This document shows, piece after piece, positions 32,485 through 40,687 of a stretch of DNA of 64,000 bases. Each line of letters starts with the position of its first letter. Position 1 is the stretch's first letter. This stretch comes from UBA4742 sp002403895. Its GTDB lineage: Bacteria > Actinomycetota > Acidimicrobiia > Acidimicrobiales > Acidimicrobilacustridaceae. The notes below the pieces were generated by a model. It did no database searches and had not been told where the DNA came from. It worked only from the letters and a program-made list of their open reading frames with translations. The stretch is from the NCBI GenBank assembly GCA_036823295.1, contig DAISGD010000011.1, positions 1 through 64,000 of the forward strand, given 5' to 3'. The position numbers and the translations under genes are program-made.

Positions 32485-33594
32485 ATGGCACTCGGCGAGG
32501 ATCCGCTCACGACCGACGATCCCGCCGCGCCCGAGGACCCAGCGGCGGCGGTCGAGGCCGAGCTGCACGGCAAGCCGGTGCGGCGGCGCCTAATCGAGGC
32601 CGCCGTCTCTCTCGCCGCCCTGGTGATCCTGTTCGCCCTGGTCATCCCCCGGGTGAGTGGCTCCACCTACCACGACGTGGCCGACGAGCTCCGCACCCTG
32701 AGCGCAGTGCAGATCGCGGCGCTGGCCGGGGTGTGGGCGGCAGGGCTGGTCGTCTACGCCGGGGTGCTCACCGCCGTGTTGCCCGGGCTGCGGCGGACGC
32801 AGGCGGTCGTGCTCAACACCGCCACCAGCGCCGTGTCCAACGTCGTGCCCTTCGGGGGCGCGGTGGGGGTGGGCGCCACCTACGGGATGTGCCGCTCGTG
32901 GGGGTTCTCCGTGCCCGCCATCACCCTGGGGATCTTGGTCTCGGGCGTCTGGAACGTCCTGGTCAAGCTCGGGCTGCCTATCGTGGCCCTCGCCTTGTTG
33001 GCCATCACCGGTGAGGCCAGCGGTCGACTGGTAGCCGCTGCGGTGGCCGGGATGGCCGTCCTGGTGGTGGCCATCACTCTGCTGATCCTGGTCCTGCACA
33101 GCGCTTCCCTGGCCACCAGCGTGGGCCGCCTGTTGCAACGCATCGTGACCGGCGCCCTTCGGATCATCCGCCGCCCGGACCGGGGTGGCGTGGAGGCCGC
33201 AGTCGTCGAGTTCCGCCATCGCAGCCGCGCCCTCATCGCCCGTCGCTGGCCCCGGATCACTGGCTGGATGCTGGGGTACGCCTTGATGCAGTTCCTGCTC
33301 CAGCTGTTGATCCTGCGCTGGTTGGGGGAGACGTCGCTCAGTGGGATCGAGGTGTTCGCCGCCTTCGCCTTCGGCCGGCTGCTGTCGACCATCCCCATCA
33401 CCCCGAGCGGCGTGGGCTTCGCCGACACCGGGGCCGTCGCCGCCTTGGTGGCGTTCGGCGGCGACCCGGCCATTTGCACCGCCGGCGTCTTGTTGTTCAC
33501 TGGCTTCGTGTACCTACTGGAGATCCCGGTCGGGGCCGCCTCGTGGCTCGTTTGGGCTCGAATGTCGTCCTGGCGGCAGCAACGGGCCGTGTGA
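32485..33594 (+). CDS. LPG-synthase-type flippase-domain membrane protein (UPF0104)
   Basis: A 369-residue membrane protein with about eight hydrophobic helices between residues 38 and 360. Conserved text ATSAVSNVVPFGGAVGVGATY and IPITPSGVGFADTGAVAAL matches the lysylphosphatidylglycerol synthase transmembrane (AglD-like) family, which moves or modifies lipid-linked groups. No synthetase domain is attached, so it would work with a separate partner. The first 35 residues are acidic and soluble. It follows the PIG-L gene by eight bases and is thought to be in the same transcript. The actual substrate cannot be told. Confidence 0.83.
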   Translation: MALGEDPLTTDDPAAPEDPAAAVEAELHGKPVRRRLIEAAVSLAALVILFALVIPRVSGSTYHDVADELRTLSAVQIAALAGVWAAGLVVYAGVLTAVLPGLRRTQAVVLNTATSAVSNVVPFGGAVGVGATYGMCRSWGFSVPAITLGILVSGVWNVLVKLGLPIVALALLAITGEASGRLVAAAVAGMAVLVVAITLLILVLHSASLATSVGRLLQRIVTGALRIIRRPDRGGVEAAVVEFRHRSRALIARRWPRITGWMLGYALMQFLLQLLILRWLGETSLSGIEVFAAFAFGRLLSTIPITPSGVGFADTGAVAALVAFGGDPAICTAGVLLFTGFVYLLEIPVGAASWLVWARMSSWRQQRAV

Positions 33595-33701
33595 GGTCGG
33601 TTTTCGGTCGGAAATGCGATAGGAACGCGCGCCGGGTGCGATGCCTTTCTGGACGTGGCGAACCCGACCGCAACCGAACGCCCGTTCATGACAAAACGAC
33701 G

Positions 33702-33730
33702 TTGATTATTACGATCGAGTTGCGAATATC
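33702..33730 (+). promoter_or_regulatory. Candidate promoter of the second NlpC/P60 gene
   Basis: TTGATT (33702-33707) is followed after 17 bases by AATATC (33725-33730), a fair match to a vegetative promoter, in an A/T-richer gap that starts after the flippase gene (33595-33756). No riboswitch-like fold such as the ydaO type was recognised here. The start codon is 26 bases downstream. Confidence 0.4.
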
Positions 33731-33756
33731 GCGCTCTTCGGTAACCATGTTCGCTC

Positions 33757-34899
33757 ATGCGCACGCCGCCTACGACTTCCGCGTCCCGCCCGCTGCGCTC
33801 TGTAGCGGTAGGGCTCGTGCTCGCCCTGATGGTCATCCCTGCCCTCCCTACCGCCGCCGGGGCTGACCAGGTCACCGACAAGCAGGCCGAGGCCCGCCAG
33901 GTCGCCGACAAGCTCGATGCCCTCGGCTCCAAGGTGCAGGCCCTCAACGCCGCCTACGAGGTCGCCAACCAGCGACTCGAAGAGGCACAGGCCAACATCG
34001 ACGACGCCCAGAAGCGGCTCGACCAGGCCAATGCCGACCTCGATGCCACCGGCAAGAAGTTGGCCTCCTATGCCGTCGAGGCCTACGTGAGTGGCAACGA
34101 CCCCCAGAGCTTCGACGCCATCCTCACCAGCGAGACGAGCGATGGTCCGGTCAAGAGCGGGTACATCCAGAGTCTGAGCGGCAGTCGCGCCGACATCCTC
34201 GACCAGGTACAGGCGACCAAGGCCAAGGTCACCGAAGAGGCCGCGCAGCTCGACCAAGCCAAGGCTGAGGCCCAGACCCACGCCGATGCGGCCGAGTCCG
34301 CCAAGAATCAGGCCGACGCCGACGTGGCCGAGCAGGCCAAGATCAAATCCAAGGTCGACGGCGAGCTGTCGTCGGTGCTCGCCGCCGAGCAGGCCCGCCG
34401 CCAGGAAGCAGCTGCCAGGCAAGCCGCTGCTGCTGCCGCCGCCGCCGCCGCTCGCGCCGTCCCCCGGGTCAGCACGACAGCCTCCCCGGTGACCCCGACC
34501 GGGCCCACCACGCCGGCGCCCAAGCCCAACGGCGGAGCGGGGGCCGCGGTCGCCGCGGCCATGTCCAAGATCGGCTCGCCCTACGTGTGGGGTGCCGCCG
34601 GTCCCAGCACGTTCGACTGCTCCGGCCTCACCCTGTGGGCCTGGGCGCAGGCGGGCGTCAGCCTCCCCCACTTCACCGGGAGCCAGCTGGCCGTGTCCCG
34701 TCGGATCTCGATCTCCGAACTGCAGCCCGGCGACCTCGTGTTCTTCTGGGGCCCCGGTGACAGTGGGCCTCCCGGTCACGTCGGTCTCTACATCGGTGGC
34801 GGGATGATGGTCCACGCCCCCCACGCCGGCTCGTCGGTCCACACCGACTCCATCTACTACTGGAGCGGCGCCGCCATGTCCGCCGGCCGCGTCGGCTGA
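33757..34899 (+). CDS. Secreted NlpC/P60 peptidoglycan endopeptidase with coiled coil (copy B)
   Basis: A 380-residue exported hydrolase, a paralogue of the one at 8390. The signal peptide ends near residue 36 (TAAGA). A coiled coil of about 190 residues follows, with AYVSGNDPQSFDAILTSETS in the same place as in copy A, then a short Ala/Pro linker and the NlpC/P60 domain with Cys288 in TFDCSG, His341 in GHVGLYIG and His353 in VHAPHAG. It cuts stem peptides of the wall. The A copy has a longer Pro-rich linker. Two such hydrolases may split roles in growth and division. No ribosome binding site of note precedes the ATG. Confidence 0.92.
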   Translation: MRTPPTTSASRPLRSVAVGLVLALMVIPALPTAAGADQVTDKQAEARQVADKLDALGSKVQALNAAYEVANQRLEEAQANIDDAQKRLDQANADLDATGKKLASYAVEAYVSGNDPQSFDAILTSETSDGPVKSGYIQSLSGSRADILDQVQATKAKVTEEAAQLDQAKAEAQTHADAAESAKNQADADVAEQAKIKSKVDGELSSVLAAEQARRQEAAARQAAAAAAAAAARAVPRVSTTASPVTPTGPTTPAPKPNGGAGAAVAAAMSKIGSPYVWGAAGPSTFDCSGLTLWAWAQAGVSLPHFTGSQLAVSRRISISELQPGDLVFFWGPGDSGPPGHVGLYIGGGMMVHAPHAGSSVHTDSIYYWSGAAMSAGRVG

Positions 34900-34936
34900 C
34901 CCCAGCCAGCCCGCTCCCTACTGAGGGGTGGCGAAA

Positions 34937-35899
34937 TCAGAGGCCGGCCATGCGGGCGAAACGGGTCAGCTCCCCCACCGGGTCCTCCCCGCCGGGCTGA
35001 AAGGCGATCTCGGTGGCGCCCTGGGCCGCCATCGTGTCCAGCCGGCTCTGCAGCTCCGCCTCCGTGCCGGTGAGGGTGAGCGCCAGGATCGTCTCGGCCG
35101 TCACCACGTCACGGTCCCACTCGTTGATCCCGACCAGGTGCCGCTCGTGGACGCGCAGGTGACGCTCGGCCTCGTCGAACTCCTCGATCCTGCCCCGCCA
35201 GACGTCGCCGCCCGGGAGCGCCTCGGCCATCCCCTGTTCCCAGAGCGCGTGATACAGCACCGATGCGCCCGGACCGGCCGCCGCCACCGCCCGAGGCGAC
35301 CCCGCGTCCTCGCCGTCGTCGAGCACGGTGCCGTACACGACCACGGTCGACCACTCGAAGCCGGCTTGGGGAGCACTCACCGACATGATGCCGTCACCGA
35401 TGCGGTGGGCCACCTGGAGTCCTCTCGGCCCCATGGCCGAGAGGAGGATGGGGACCTCGAGCGGCCGGGGAGCGCCGAAGCCGTCAGGGTGGATCATCTG
35501 GATGCGAGCCCCGTCCCACTCGACAGCCTCACCGGCCAGCAGGCCCCGTAGCGCGCTCACATAGGCTTCCACCTCGGACCACCGCATGGCGGGCTGGCCC
35601 AGGACCAGACGACCGGTGAATCCGGTGCCGACCCCGAGGGCGACCCGCCCGGGGGCCAACTCGGCCAGCCCGGCCGTCGCCGCTGCCGTCACCATGACGT
35701 GGCGAAGACTGGGGACCAGCACGCCAGGGCCGAGGCCGATGGTCGAGGTCCGTTCCGCGGCGCGCGTGAGCGACACCCAGACGTCGCCGTACAGCGCCGG
35801 CGAGTCGTACATCCACGCCCGCCGGTACCCAAGCTGTTCGGCGGCGGCGACGAGGTCGGGGGCTGCCGCGGACGGAGCGAAACCGCAGGAGATGTCCAT
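34937..35899 (-). CDS. LLM-class F420-dependent oxidoreductase
   Basis: A 320-residue TIM-barrel protein of the luciferase-like monooxygenase family. The start MDISCGFAPSA, GLGPGVLVPSLRHVMVTAA, RVALGVGTGFTGR and PLEVPILLSAMGPRGLQVAHRIGDG fit F420-dependent members of actinobacteria, which pass hydride from F420H2 to various substrates. It is cytosolic. The gene follows a DUF998 gene on the same strand after 39 bases and converges on the NlpC/P60 gene. The substrate cannot be inferred; FMN use instead of F420 is also possible for this fold. Confidence 0.85.
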   Translation of the reverse strand: MDISCGFAPSAAAPDLVAAAEQLGYRRAWMYDSPALYGDVWVSLTRAAERTSTIGLGPGVLVPSLRHVMVTAAATAGLAELAPGRVALGVGTGFTGRLVLGQPAMRWSEVEAYVSALRGLLAGEAVEWDGARIQMIHPDGFGAPRPLEVPILLSAMGPRGLQVAHRIGDGIMSVSAPQAGFEWSTVVVYGTVLDDGEDAGSPRAVAAAGPGASVLYHALWEQGMAEALPGGDVWRGRIEEFDEAERHLRVHERHLVGINEWDRDVVTAETILALTLTGTEAELQSRLDTMAAQGATEIAFQPGGEDPVGELTRFARMAGL

Positions 35900-35938
35900 A
35901 GCCCGGAGCCTGCCACAGGTCGATGCCGACCGACGCGC

Positions 35939-36577
35939 CTACCTCGACCCAAGGCCTCCCCGCCGCAGGATGACCAGGGCGCTGGCCACCAGCCACACGT
36001 CGCCGGCCGCGAGCCCCACCCGCTGGAACAACCCACGGGCCGGCCCCAGGGTGGTAGCCACCAGGCACGTCGCAGCCGCCACGGCGATGACCACCGACGC
36101 AGCCGCCCCCCTCGTCCGTCCCAACCGTCGAAGGGGAGGCACGGCCAGGGCGGGGACGAGGGTGAGGGCGACGTAGCCGATCCCGGCGAAGCCTCCGTGC
36201 CATCCGTCGCTCCCCCGTCCCAAGGGCACGGCGGCCACCCCGAGGCTGGCCACACCGCACACGACCGCCGCCAGCCACGCCCACCCGGCCAGCGCTCGGC
36301 GCAAAGCCAGGCCGTAGAGCGGGACAGCCAGCCCGAATACGATGAAGCCGGCGGTCATCACCGCACGAGTCGGGGCTCCGATGGCGGCCAGGTCGCTGAT
36401 GGCGCCCCGCACCGGCGAGTACCCGGCGGTCACGACCCCACATCGCACCCAGGCCCCCACGAAGGCCACCGGCCCCACCACGCCCCCGAGGACCAGCCAC
36501 CGCCACCACCCGCCAACCGGCGGCCCGAACGGTCGCCCTGGCGACCGTTGCCTACGCCGGCTCGGGAGACGACTCAT
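35939..36577 (-). CDS. DUF998-family membrane protein
   Basis: A 212-residue integral membrane protein with six hydrophobic segments starting near residue 25. GPVAFVGAWVRCGVV, YSPVRGAISDLAA and GFIVFGLAVPLYGLAL are of DUF998 type; function is unknown. The ATG at 36577 overlaps the stop of the GH25 lysozyme gene by one base (TGATG), so the two are coupled. An odd feature is that codons 5-17 contain a hairpin repeat (36527-36564) also found outside genes at 55290-55327, so the N-terminal residues RRRQRSPGRP are encoded by it. That start could therefore be wrong or recently acquired. Confidence 0.72.
   Translation of the reverse strand: MSRLPSRRRQRSPGRPFGPPVGGWWRWLVLGGVVGPVAFVGAWVRCGVVTAGYSPVRGAISDLAAIGAPTRAVMTAGFIVFGLAVPLYGLALRRALAGWAWLAAVVCGVASLGVAAVPLGRGSDGWHGGFAGIGYVALTLVPALAVPPLRRLGRTRGAAASVVIAVAAATCLVATTLGPARGLFQRVGLAAGDVWLVASALVILRRGGLGSR
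36527..36564. repeat. 38-base hairpin repeat, copy 1 (inside the DUF998 start)
   Basis: This block matches 55290-55327 at 35 of 38 positions. Its core is a perfect 10-base inverted repeat, AACGGTCGCC and GGCGACCGTT, with two bases between. It lies within the first codons of the DUF998 gene. The shared 3' part is CCTACGCCGGCTCG. Confidence 0.8.
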
Positions 36578-37452
36578 CACGGCCCCTCGGTGCGTTGGGC
36601 GGCCAGGGCAGCCAGGGCCGGTCCACCTCCGGCCAGGCGGTCCTGATCGACCGGGATGGGCACGCCCGCGGTTGTGCCCGTGGACGACCATTGCCACAAC
36701 GTCCAGGTCGGCCAGCCACCGAACGGTGGACCGGGATCGGGCTCCGTCGTATACCGGGCGACCCACAGCGGCGAGGCGGCGAAGCGGTCCGTGCCCGCCA
36801 TCCGCAGCGTCCAGAACGAGGCGCGGGTGTAGACCACAGGCGTCCGGCCGGTCCGCTGCTCCACCTCACCCGCCCAGTCGCCCACCCAGTCGGCCAGGGC
36901 GGCTGGGTCGAGCGCGCCCGCCTCCTCGACGTCGAGGGCAGGAGGGAGATCCCCAGGGGCAGCCAGCTTGCCCGCCACCTCGACGAACGCGTCGGCGTCG
37001 GCCATGGCGCTCCCGGCCTCGGGACGGGCGTAGTGGTAGGCACCGCGGTAGAGTCCGGCCGCAGCCACGCCCGACCAGTCCCGCGTGAACCAGGGATCCA
37101 CTAGGTCGGAGCCCTCAGTGGCCTTCAGGTAGACGTAGCTGACGCCGGCGCCCCGCACGGCCAACCAGTCGATGCGGGCACCGTGGGGGTGCTGATAACT
37201 GGACGTGTCAATTCCCAGCGCCGGCGGACCAGGCGGAGGGCTGACCAGGGGCAAGGGCACTGGCGTGCGCTGCAACCCGACGAGCCCAACCAGCAGCAGG
37301 GCCACGAACCCGATGAGTAGCCCTGCGGTCTGCACTGGCGAGAAACGAGCCGGTTGACGTCCCGGGGCGATCACCGGGTCGACCCGCGTGTCCATCGGAT
37401 CCGGCGACGGACCACGCGACGGATCGGTTGGCGGGTCAGCGGGGTGGTTCAC
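36577..37452 (-). CDS. GH25-family lysozyme-like muramidase, membrane-anchored
   Basis: A 291-residue protein: a Pro-rich N-terminal 37 residues, one hydrophobic helix near 38-55, then a GH25 TIM-like barrel. The first catalytic Asp is in GIDTSSYQ, the second pair in PALDVEEAG; YLKATEGSDLVDPWF and GAYHYARPEAG are family phrases. GH25 enzymes cut the beta-1,4 bond between MurNAc and GlcNAc in peptidoglycan. I take the GTG at 37452, two bases after the upstream stop; an upstream GTG at 37482 is also open. It lies between the transglutaminase-like and DUF998 genes in one coupled group. Confidence 0.87.
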   Translation of the reverse strand: MNHPADPPTDPSRGPSPDPMDTRVDPVIAPGRQPARFSPVQTAGLLIGFVALLLVGLVGLQRTPVPLPLVSPPPGPPALGIDTSSYQHPHGARIDWLAVRGAGVSYVYLKATEGSDLVDPWFTRDWSGVAAAGLYRGAYHYARPEAGSAMADADAFVEVAGKLAAPGDLPPALDVEEAGALDPAALADWVGDWAGEVEQRTGRTPVVYTRASFWTLRMAGTDRFAASPLWVARYTTEPDPGPPFGGWPTWTLWQWSSTGTTAGVPIPVDQDRLAGGGPALAALAAQRTEGP

Positions 37453-37454
37453 GC

Positions 37455-38279
37455 TCAGGGCAGGATGACGGGGCGATCCCACCGGTCCTCGGGAAGCACG
37501 CCGTCCACCACGGCCGTGATCTCGGTGGCCCGGAGTTCGGCCCGGCCCCCGATCACCGTGACGAACGCGGTGTCAGCGGCGTCGCGGCCAGTGGCGATGC
37601 GCACCAGGGCTGAACGTGGCGCCAGCCGGGTGGCGTCGTAGACCTGCCAGGCATCACCCGTGTAGGCCTCGAACACCGCGTGGAAATCCATGGGCGACAA
37701 CCCGGGTGCGTAGACCGCGACCGTCCGAGCCGGGATGTCGAGGCCGCGACAGATCGTCACCCCGAGATGGGCGAAGTCTCGGCACACTCCTTGACCGGCC
37801 ATGAGTGTGTCCACCGCGCCGTCGGTGGGACCGCTGCTGCCGAAGACGTAGGCAGTGCGCCGGGCGATCCAATCGGTGATGGTCTGCACCGCGTCGTGGC
37901 CACGGCCGAGATGGCCGAACTCACCGGTGGCCCATCCCACCAACCGGTCCGACGGGCAGTACCGGCTGGGCCGCAGGTAGGCCAGCAACTCCAACTCGGT
38001 GGCGGCGACGGGGTCGGGAGGGGTCCCGGTGATCGCCGCCGTGTAGGCGATGGTGACCGCTCCGCGCGGAGCGTCCAGAACATGGAATCGCGAACCGTGG
38101 TCACCGGTCGGCTCGCGGACGGTGCCGGTGAAGGGGGAACCGTCGACGGAGACCTGGATTTCCTCGTCCAGGATCAAGGTGGCCGCCCGGGCCACCGCTA
38201 CCTGCAGGGCGAGGGTCGCCGGCTCTTCCACCTCGAAGGCCAGAGCGCAACCGACCTGGTGCCCGACGGTCGCGCTCAC
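37455..38279 (-). CDS. Transglutaminase-like cysteine protease-fold protein
   Basis: A 274-residue protein. The C-terminal half is a transglutaminase core with Cys166 in GQGVCRDFAHLG, His200 in MDFHAVFE and Asp215 in WQVYDATRLA, the usual triad. The N-terminal half is a beta-rich domain with GHQVGCALAFEV, similar to bacterial transglutaminase-like proteins. Such enzymes may cleave or cross-link peptide bonds. No signal sequence is seen. The GTG at 38279 is used because upstream residues are not family-like. The stop is two bases before the GH25 start, hinting at a shared transcript. It diverges from the cold-shock gene. Confidence 0.85.
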   Translation of the reverse strand: MSATVGHQVGCALAFEVEEPATLALQVAVARAATLILDEEIQVSVDGSPFTGTVREPTGDHGSRFHVLDAPRGAVTIAYTAAITGTPPDPVAATELELLAYLRPSRYCPSDRLVGWATGEFGHLGRGHDAVQTITDWIARRTAYVFGSSGPTDGAVDTLMAGQGVCRDFAHLGVTICRGLDIPARTVAVYAPGLSPMDFHAVFEAYTGDAWQVYDATRLAPRSALVRIATGRDAADTAFVTVIGGRAELRATEITAVVDGVLPEDRWDRPVILP

Positions 38280-38442
38280 CGATCCACCACCACAGAACCT
38301 TCGAACCGCGGAGCGGAACCACGAAAACCAGCCGGTGTCACCGGGGCAGTGTGACCCCATCCGCGCCGCTGGGCCAGCCCGGGCAAGATCCCGTTGGGAG
38401 CGCGAAGGGGTATCGCGCCCAGGGTTTGGGTACGCTGTAGTT

Positions 38443-38471
38443 CGCCTGCAGGCCATTCGGGCTGGCAGGCG
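38443..38471 (+). other. Hairpin in the cold-shock mRNA leader
   Basis: CGCCTGC (38443-38449) pairs with GCAGGCG (38465-38471), and GGCC/GGCT inside adds four more pairs with one mismatch. It lies 20 bases before the TTG start of the csp gene. Cold-shock leaders often fold in a temperature-dependent way, but no such function is shown here. Confidence 0.5.
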
Positions 38472-38491
38472 TTCTAAGAGAAGAGAAGACA

Positions 38492-38692
38492 TTGGCTACA
38501 GGTACCGTGAAGTTCTTCAATGCTGAGAAGGGCTTCGGCTTTATCTCCCGTGAGCAGGGCGACGACGTGTTCGTCCACTACTCCAACATCCAGGCAACCG
38601 GCTACAAGTCACTCGATGAGGGCCAGCGGGTCGAGTTCGACGTCGCTCCCGGCCGCAAGGGTGAGGAAGCCCAGAACGTCCGCATCATCTGA
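38492..38692 (+). CDS. Cold-shock protein, CspA family
   Basis: A 66-residue single-domain nucleic-acid chaperone. RNP1 is KGFGFI and RNP2 is VFVHY, with GTVKFFNAEKG at the start, the full CspA pattern. It binds single-stranded RNA and DNA and melts RNA structures in the cytoplasm. The start codon is TTG at 38492, supported by a purine-rich AGAGAAGAGAAG just upstream. The leader holds a hairpin and the 3' end is followed by a strong rho-independent terminator, so it is a one-gene unit. The neighbouring transglutaminase gene points the other way. Confidence 0.95.
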   Translation: MATGTVKFFNAEKGFGFISREQGDDVFVHYSNIQATGYKSLDEGQRVEFDVAPGRKGEEAQNVRII

Positions 38693-38708
38693 GGTTCGCT
38701 GAGATCGA

Positions 38709-38746
38709 TCGAGTCGCCGGCCTTCGTGCCGGCGACTCGACGTTTT
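38709..38746 (+). terminator. Rho-independent terminator after the cold-shock gene
   Basis: A perfect 13-base stem, TCGAGTCGCCGGC (38709-38721) and its complement (38728-38740), around the loop CTTCGT, then TTTT at 38743-38746. It starts 16 bases after the csp stop. Confidence 0.9.
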
Positions 38747-38755
38747 CGGTGAATG

Positions 38756-38771
38756 CCACCTCGTGAGGTGG
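38756..38771. other. Short dyad before the small basic/acidic gene
   Basis: CCACCTC and GAGGTGG flank GT. The 2-base loop makes a stable RNA hairpin unlikely, so it may be a protein site for the gene at 38809, or chance. It lies just after the csp terminator. Confidence 0.3.
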
Positions 38772-38808
38772 AAAGTAGATGACGTCGGTCGAATGAACAG
38801 GACATTAC

Positions 38809-39084
38809 GTGGCTAGTCAACGAACCAGTTTCGACAAGCTCCAGCGGGACCGGGCCAAGAAGGCCAAGGCCGCCGCCAAGCGAGAGAAGCGCCTCGAAGG
38901 CACCGAGGGCGAGGGCGACCGCGAACTCGAGGAGACCCCGGCGTCGCCGGGAAACGACATTCCCGCCGAAGAGGTGCTCAAGCGGCTCGAGGAGCTGCAC
39001 GCGCGTTACGACGCCGAGCAGATCGAGTTCGAGGAGTTCGAAAAGGCCCGGGCCGAGTTGCTGGCCCGCCTCACCGTGGACTGA
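38809..39084 (+). CDS. Small charged hypothetical protein
   Basis: A 91-residue protein with a Lys/Arg/Ala-rich N-terminal half (DRAKKAKAAAKREKRLEG) and an acidic C-terminal half that is predicted to be helical, with LKRLEELHARYDAEQIEFEE. The tail recalls the SHOCT-like helical pairs seen at the ends of many bacterial proteins. No membrane segment. The GTG at 38809 follows AGGA by a suitable distance. The charge split suggests contact with RNA or ribosomes and a partner, but this is conjecture; I do not know a named family. It lies after the csp terminator and so has its own promoter. Confidence 0.7.
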   Translation: MASQRTSFDKLQRDRAKKAKAAAKREKRLEGTEGEGDRELEETPASPGNDIPAEEVLKRLEELHARYDAEQIEFEEFEKARAELLARLTVD

Positions 39085-39105
39085 CCCCCGCCGGCCGGTG
39101 ATGTG

Positions 39106-39954
39106 TCAGTTCCCGGCCGACACCGACCGTGACCGGTCGACCAGCACGCTGACCTGATCGAACATGTCGAGCTGCTCCCGTGTGGGCGGGCGCTCGGACG
39201 AGAGCCCCCCGAGGGCATCGAGCCAGAAGCCACTGCCATCCTGACGCTGGACGTAGGGAACATCCACCGTTTTGCTCTCGCCCAGCAAGGCGCTCATGTG
39301 GCGCTGGCCGAGGCGGATGGAGTAGATCTCGTCGAGCCGCGCCCGCTGCACCCGGATGGACCGCCCGTGCGCCACCATCTCTGCGGGGGAGACGACGACC
39401 TTCATGCGCAGCAGGGCGCGCCCCTGGGCGGCCATAGCCGCGGCGAGAGCCAGGCAGACCACGATGAAGAACCCGTTGCTCACGACGTGCAGCCCGGAGC
39501 CACCATCGAAGAGGTCGACGACCGCCGAGATCGCCCAGAACGTCATGAACGCGGCGAGCAGGAACAACGCGACGCCCAATACCGTCACCACCGCCACCCG
39601 CGGGGCGGGGAACACCTGCTCGCGGTTCTGGCGACGATCTTGTCCCCGGGGGCGGACCAAATCATCGCCACAAGCCGGGTGGAGCGGGGCGGACCGGTTG
39701 AGAATCGGGACCACCGCAGAAGGCGCAGGTACCCGGGTCGGGGCCGAGGCTGGAGGCGGGGCCACGGTGTCGGGCGAGGAGCCTCGCCTCCGGCGCCGCG
39801 GGGCGGGTGGAGGGGAGACGAGGCGGGTGTCCGGGCCGAACATCCACCCCGGGGGCTTCAACCCGTCGGGGTCGAAGCCGCAGCTCTGGCACCAGTCCCA
39901 ATCCATCCGTACGGGCGTCGTGCATTCCGGGCATGCCGGCTCTTGAACAGCCAT
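39106..39954 (-). CDS. Zinc-ribbon membrane protein of unknown function
   Basis: A 282-residue protein. Four Cys residues in CPEC and CQSC at residues 8-25 form a zinc ribbon; a basic, Pro-rich disordered linker follows to about residue 115; then two hydrophobic helices near 121-145 and 157-180; the last 100 residues are soluble and beta-rich, like a membrane-proximal PH-type domain (VVVSPAEMVAHGRSIRV). Similar layouts occur in actinobacterial proteins of unknown role. The gene is convergent with the small charged gene, 21 bases away. Function cannot be given. Confidence 0.75.
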   Translation of the reverse strand: MAVQEPACPECTTPVRMDWDWCQSCGFDPDGLKPPGWMFGPDTRLVSPPPAPRRRRRGSSPDTVAPPPASAPTRVPAPSAVVPILNRSAPLHPACGDDLVRPRGQDRRQNREQVFPAPRVAVVTVLGVALFLLAAFMTFWAISAVVDLFDGGSGLHVVSNGFFIVVCLALAAAMAAQGRALLRMKVVVSPAEMVAHGRSIRVQRARLDEIYSIRLGQRHMSALLGESKTVDVPYVQRQDGSGFWLDALGGLSSERPPTREQLDMFDQVSVLVDRSRSVSAGN

Positions 39955-40092
39955 GGTCTGTGCATCGTCACACTCGGCATCCGAGCTGAGGGTTTTCTGG
40001 GCCGAATGGCCTATGTCGGAGCTATGGAATCAGCCTCTCTCCGCGGCAGTACGACGCATGTACGGATATCGCGTGTGGTCAGGCATGCTCTG

Positions 40093-40557
40093 GTGGTGGA
40101 GCTGCTGTTGTTCGAGGAGGTTGCCGACGCTCTGCGAGGGCTGATCCCGGCCGAGCTGGGCACCCAGCGCCAGCGCGTCCGCCGCTATGGCATCAAAGTC
40201 TGGTTCGACGCCGTCAACCCGCCCCGGGAGCACTATGAAGCCCAGGTGATCGGCTCCGCAGGGGTGGAATGCGCCACGATTCTGGCGATCGAGGTGGGCT
40301 TCCACGCCGAGTACCCCAATCCCGCCGATAACGAAGCGGTGCTGGCCAGGCTGGCGGCCCAGGAGCGCCGGTGGCGGCGACCACTGGGACCCGAGGCCGT
40401 CGCCGGTGGGTTCCTGGGCCGCCCCGACGACTGGTGTCGCGTGTCGGAGACATGGCCCGACCCCGACCTCAGCGACCCCGGTCTTGGCATCGAGCTGGCC
40501 GCCCGCCTCACCGATTACGTGTTGGCCCTCGAGCCGGCCCGCCGCGCCAAGCGCTGA
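40093..40557 (+). CDS. Hypothetical protein
   Basis: A 154-residue protein that I do not recognise. Its text LLLFEEVADALRGLIPAELG, GIKVWFDAVNPPREHYEAQVIG and CATILAIEVGFHAEYPNP looks like a compact alpha/beta fold, and the tail is helical. No signal or membrane segment. Earlier in-frame starts at 40006 and 40024 would add residues that lack the codon bias, so I chose the GTG at 40093, though the true start is uncertain. The gene is divergent from the zinc-ribbon membrane protein and convergent with the enoyl-CoA hydratase, with a 130-base gap at 40558-40687 that holds nothing I recognise. Confidence 0.6.
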   Translation: MVELLLFEEVADALRGLIPAELGTQRQRVRRYGIKVWFDAVNPPREHYEAQVIGSAGVECATILAIEVGFHAEYPNPADNEAVLARLAAQERRWRRPLGPEAVAGGFLGRPDDWCRVSETWPDPDLSDPGLGIELAARLTDYVLALEPARRAKR

Positions 40558-40687
40558 CGCATTGCGGAAAGCGGGCTCACCCACGAAACACCCACGAACC
40601 TTGTGCACTCATGCACGCCTGCGGTTCATCAGCGCGCGAAGTTCCGAGGTGGCGCCACGAAACGGACATCCATTGACCGGTTTTGGC

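Noticed and set aside
31523..32491. Long minus-strand frame extending the GT4 gene to 733 residues
   Set aside because: It runs antisense to the PIG-L deacetylase gene, whose motifs are clear, and the added residues are of the His/Gly/Gln-rich shadow type.
33595..33756. Possible cyclic-di-AMP (ydaO-type) riboswitch before the NlpC/P60 gene
   Set aside because: Such leaders are known before actinobacterial wall hydrolases, but I could not find the conserved pairing pattern here or before 8390.
39298..40092. Plus-strand frame extending the hypothetical gene at 40093 to 419 residues
   Set aside because: It is antisense to the zinc-ribbon membrane protein gene and lacks family-like text.
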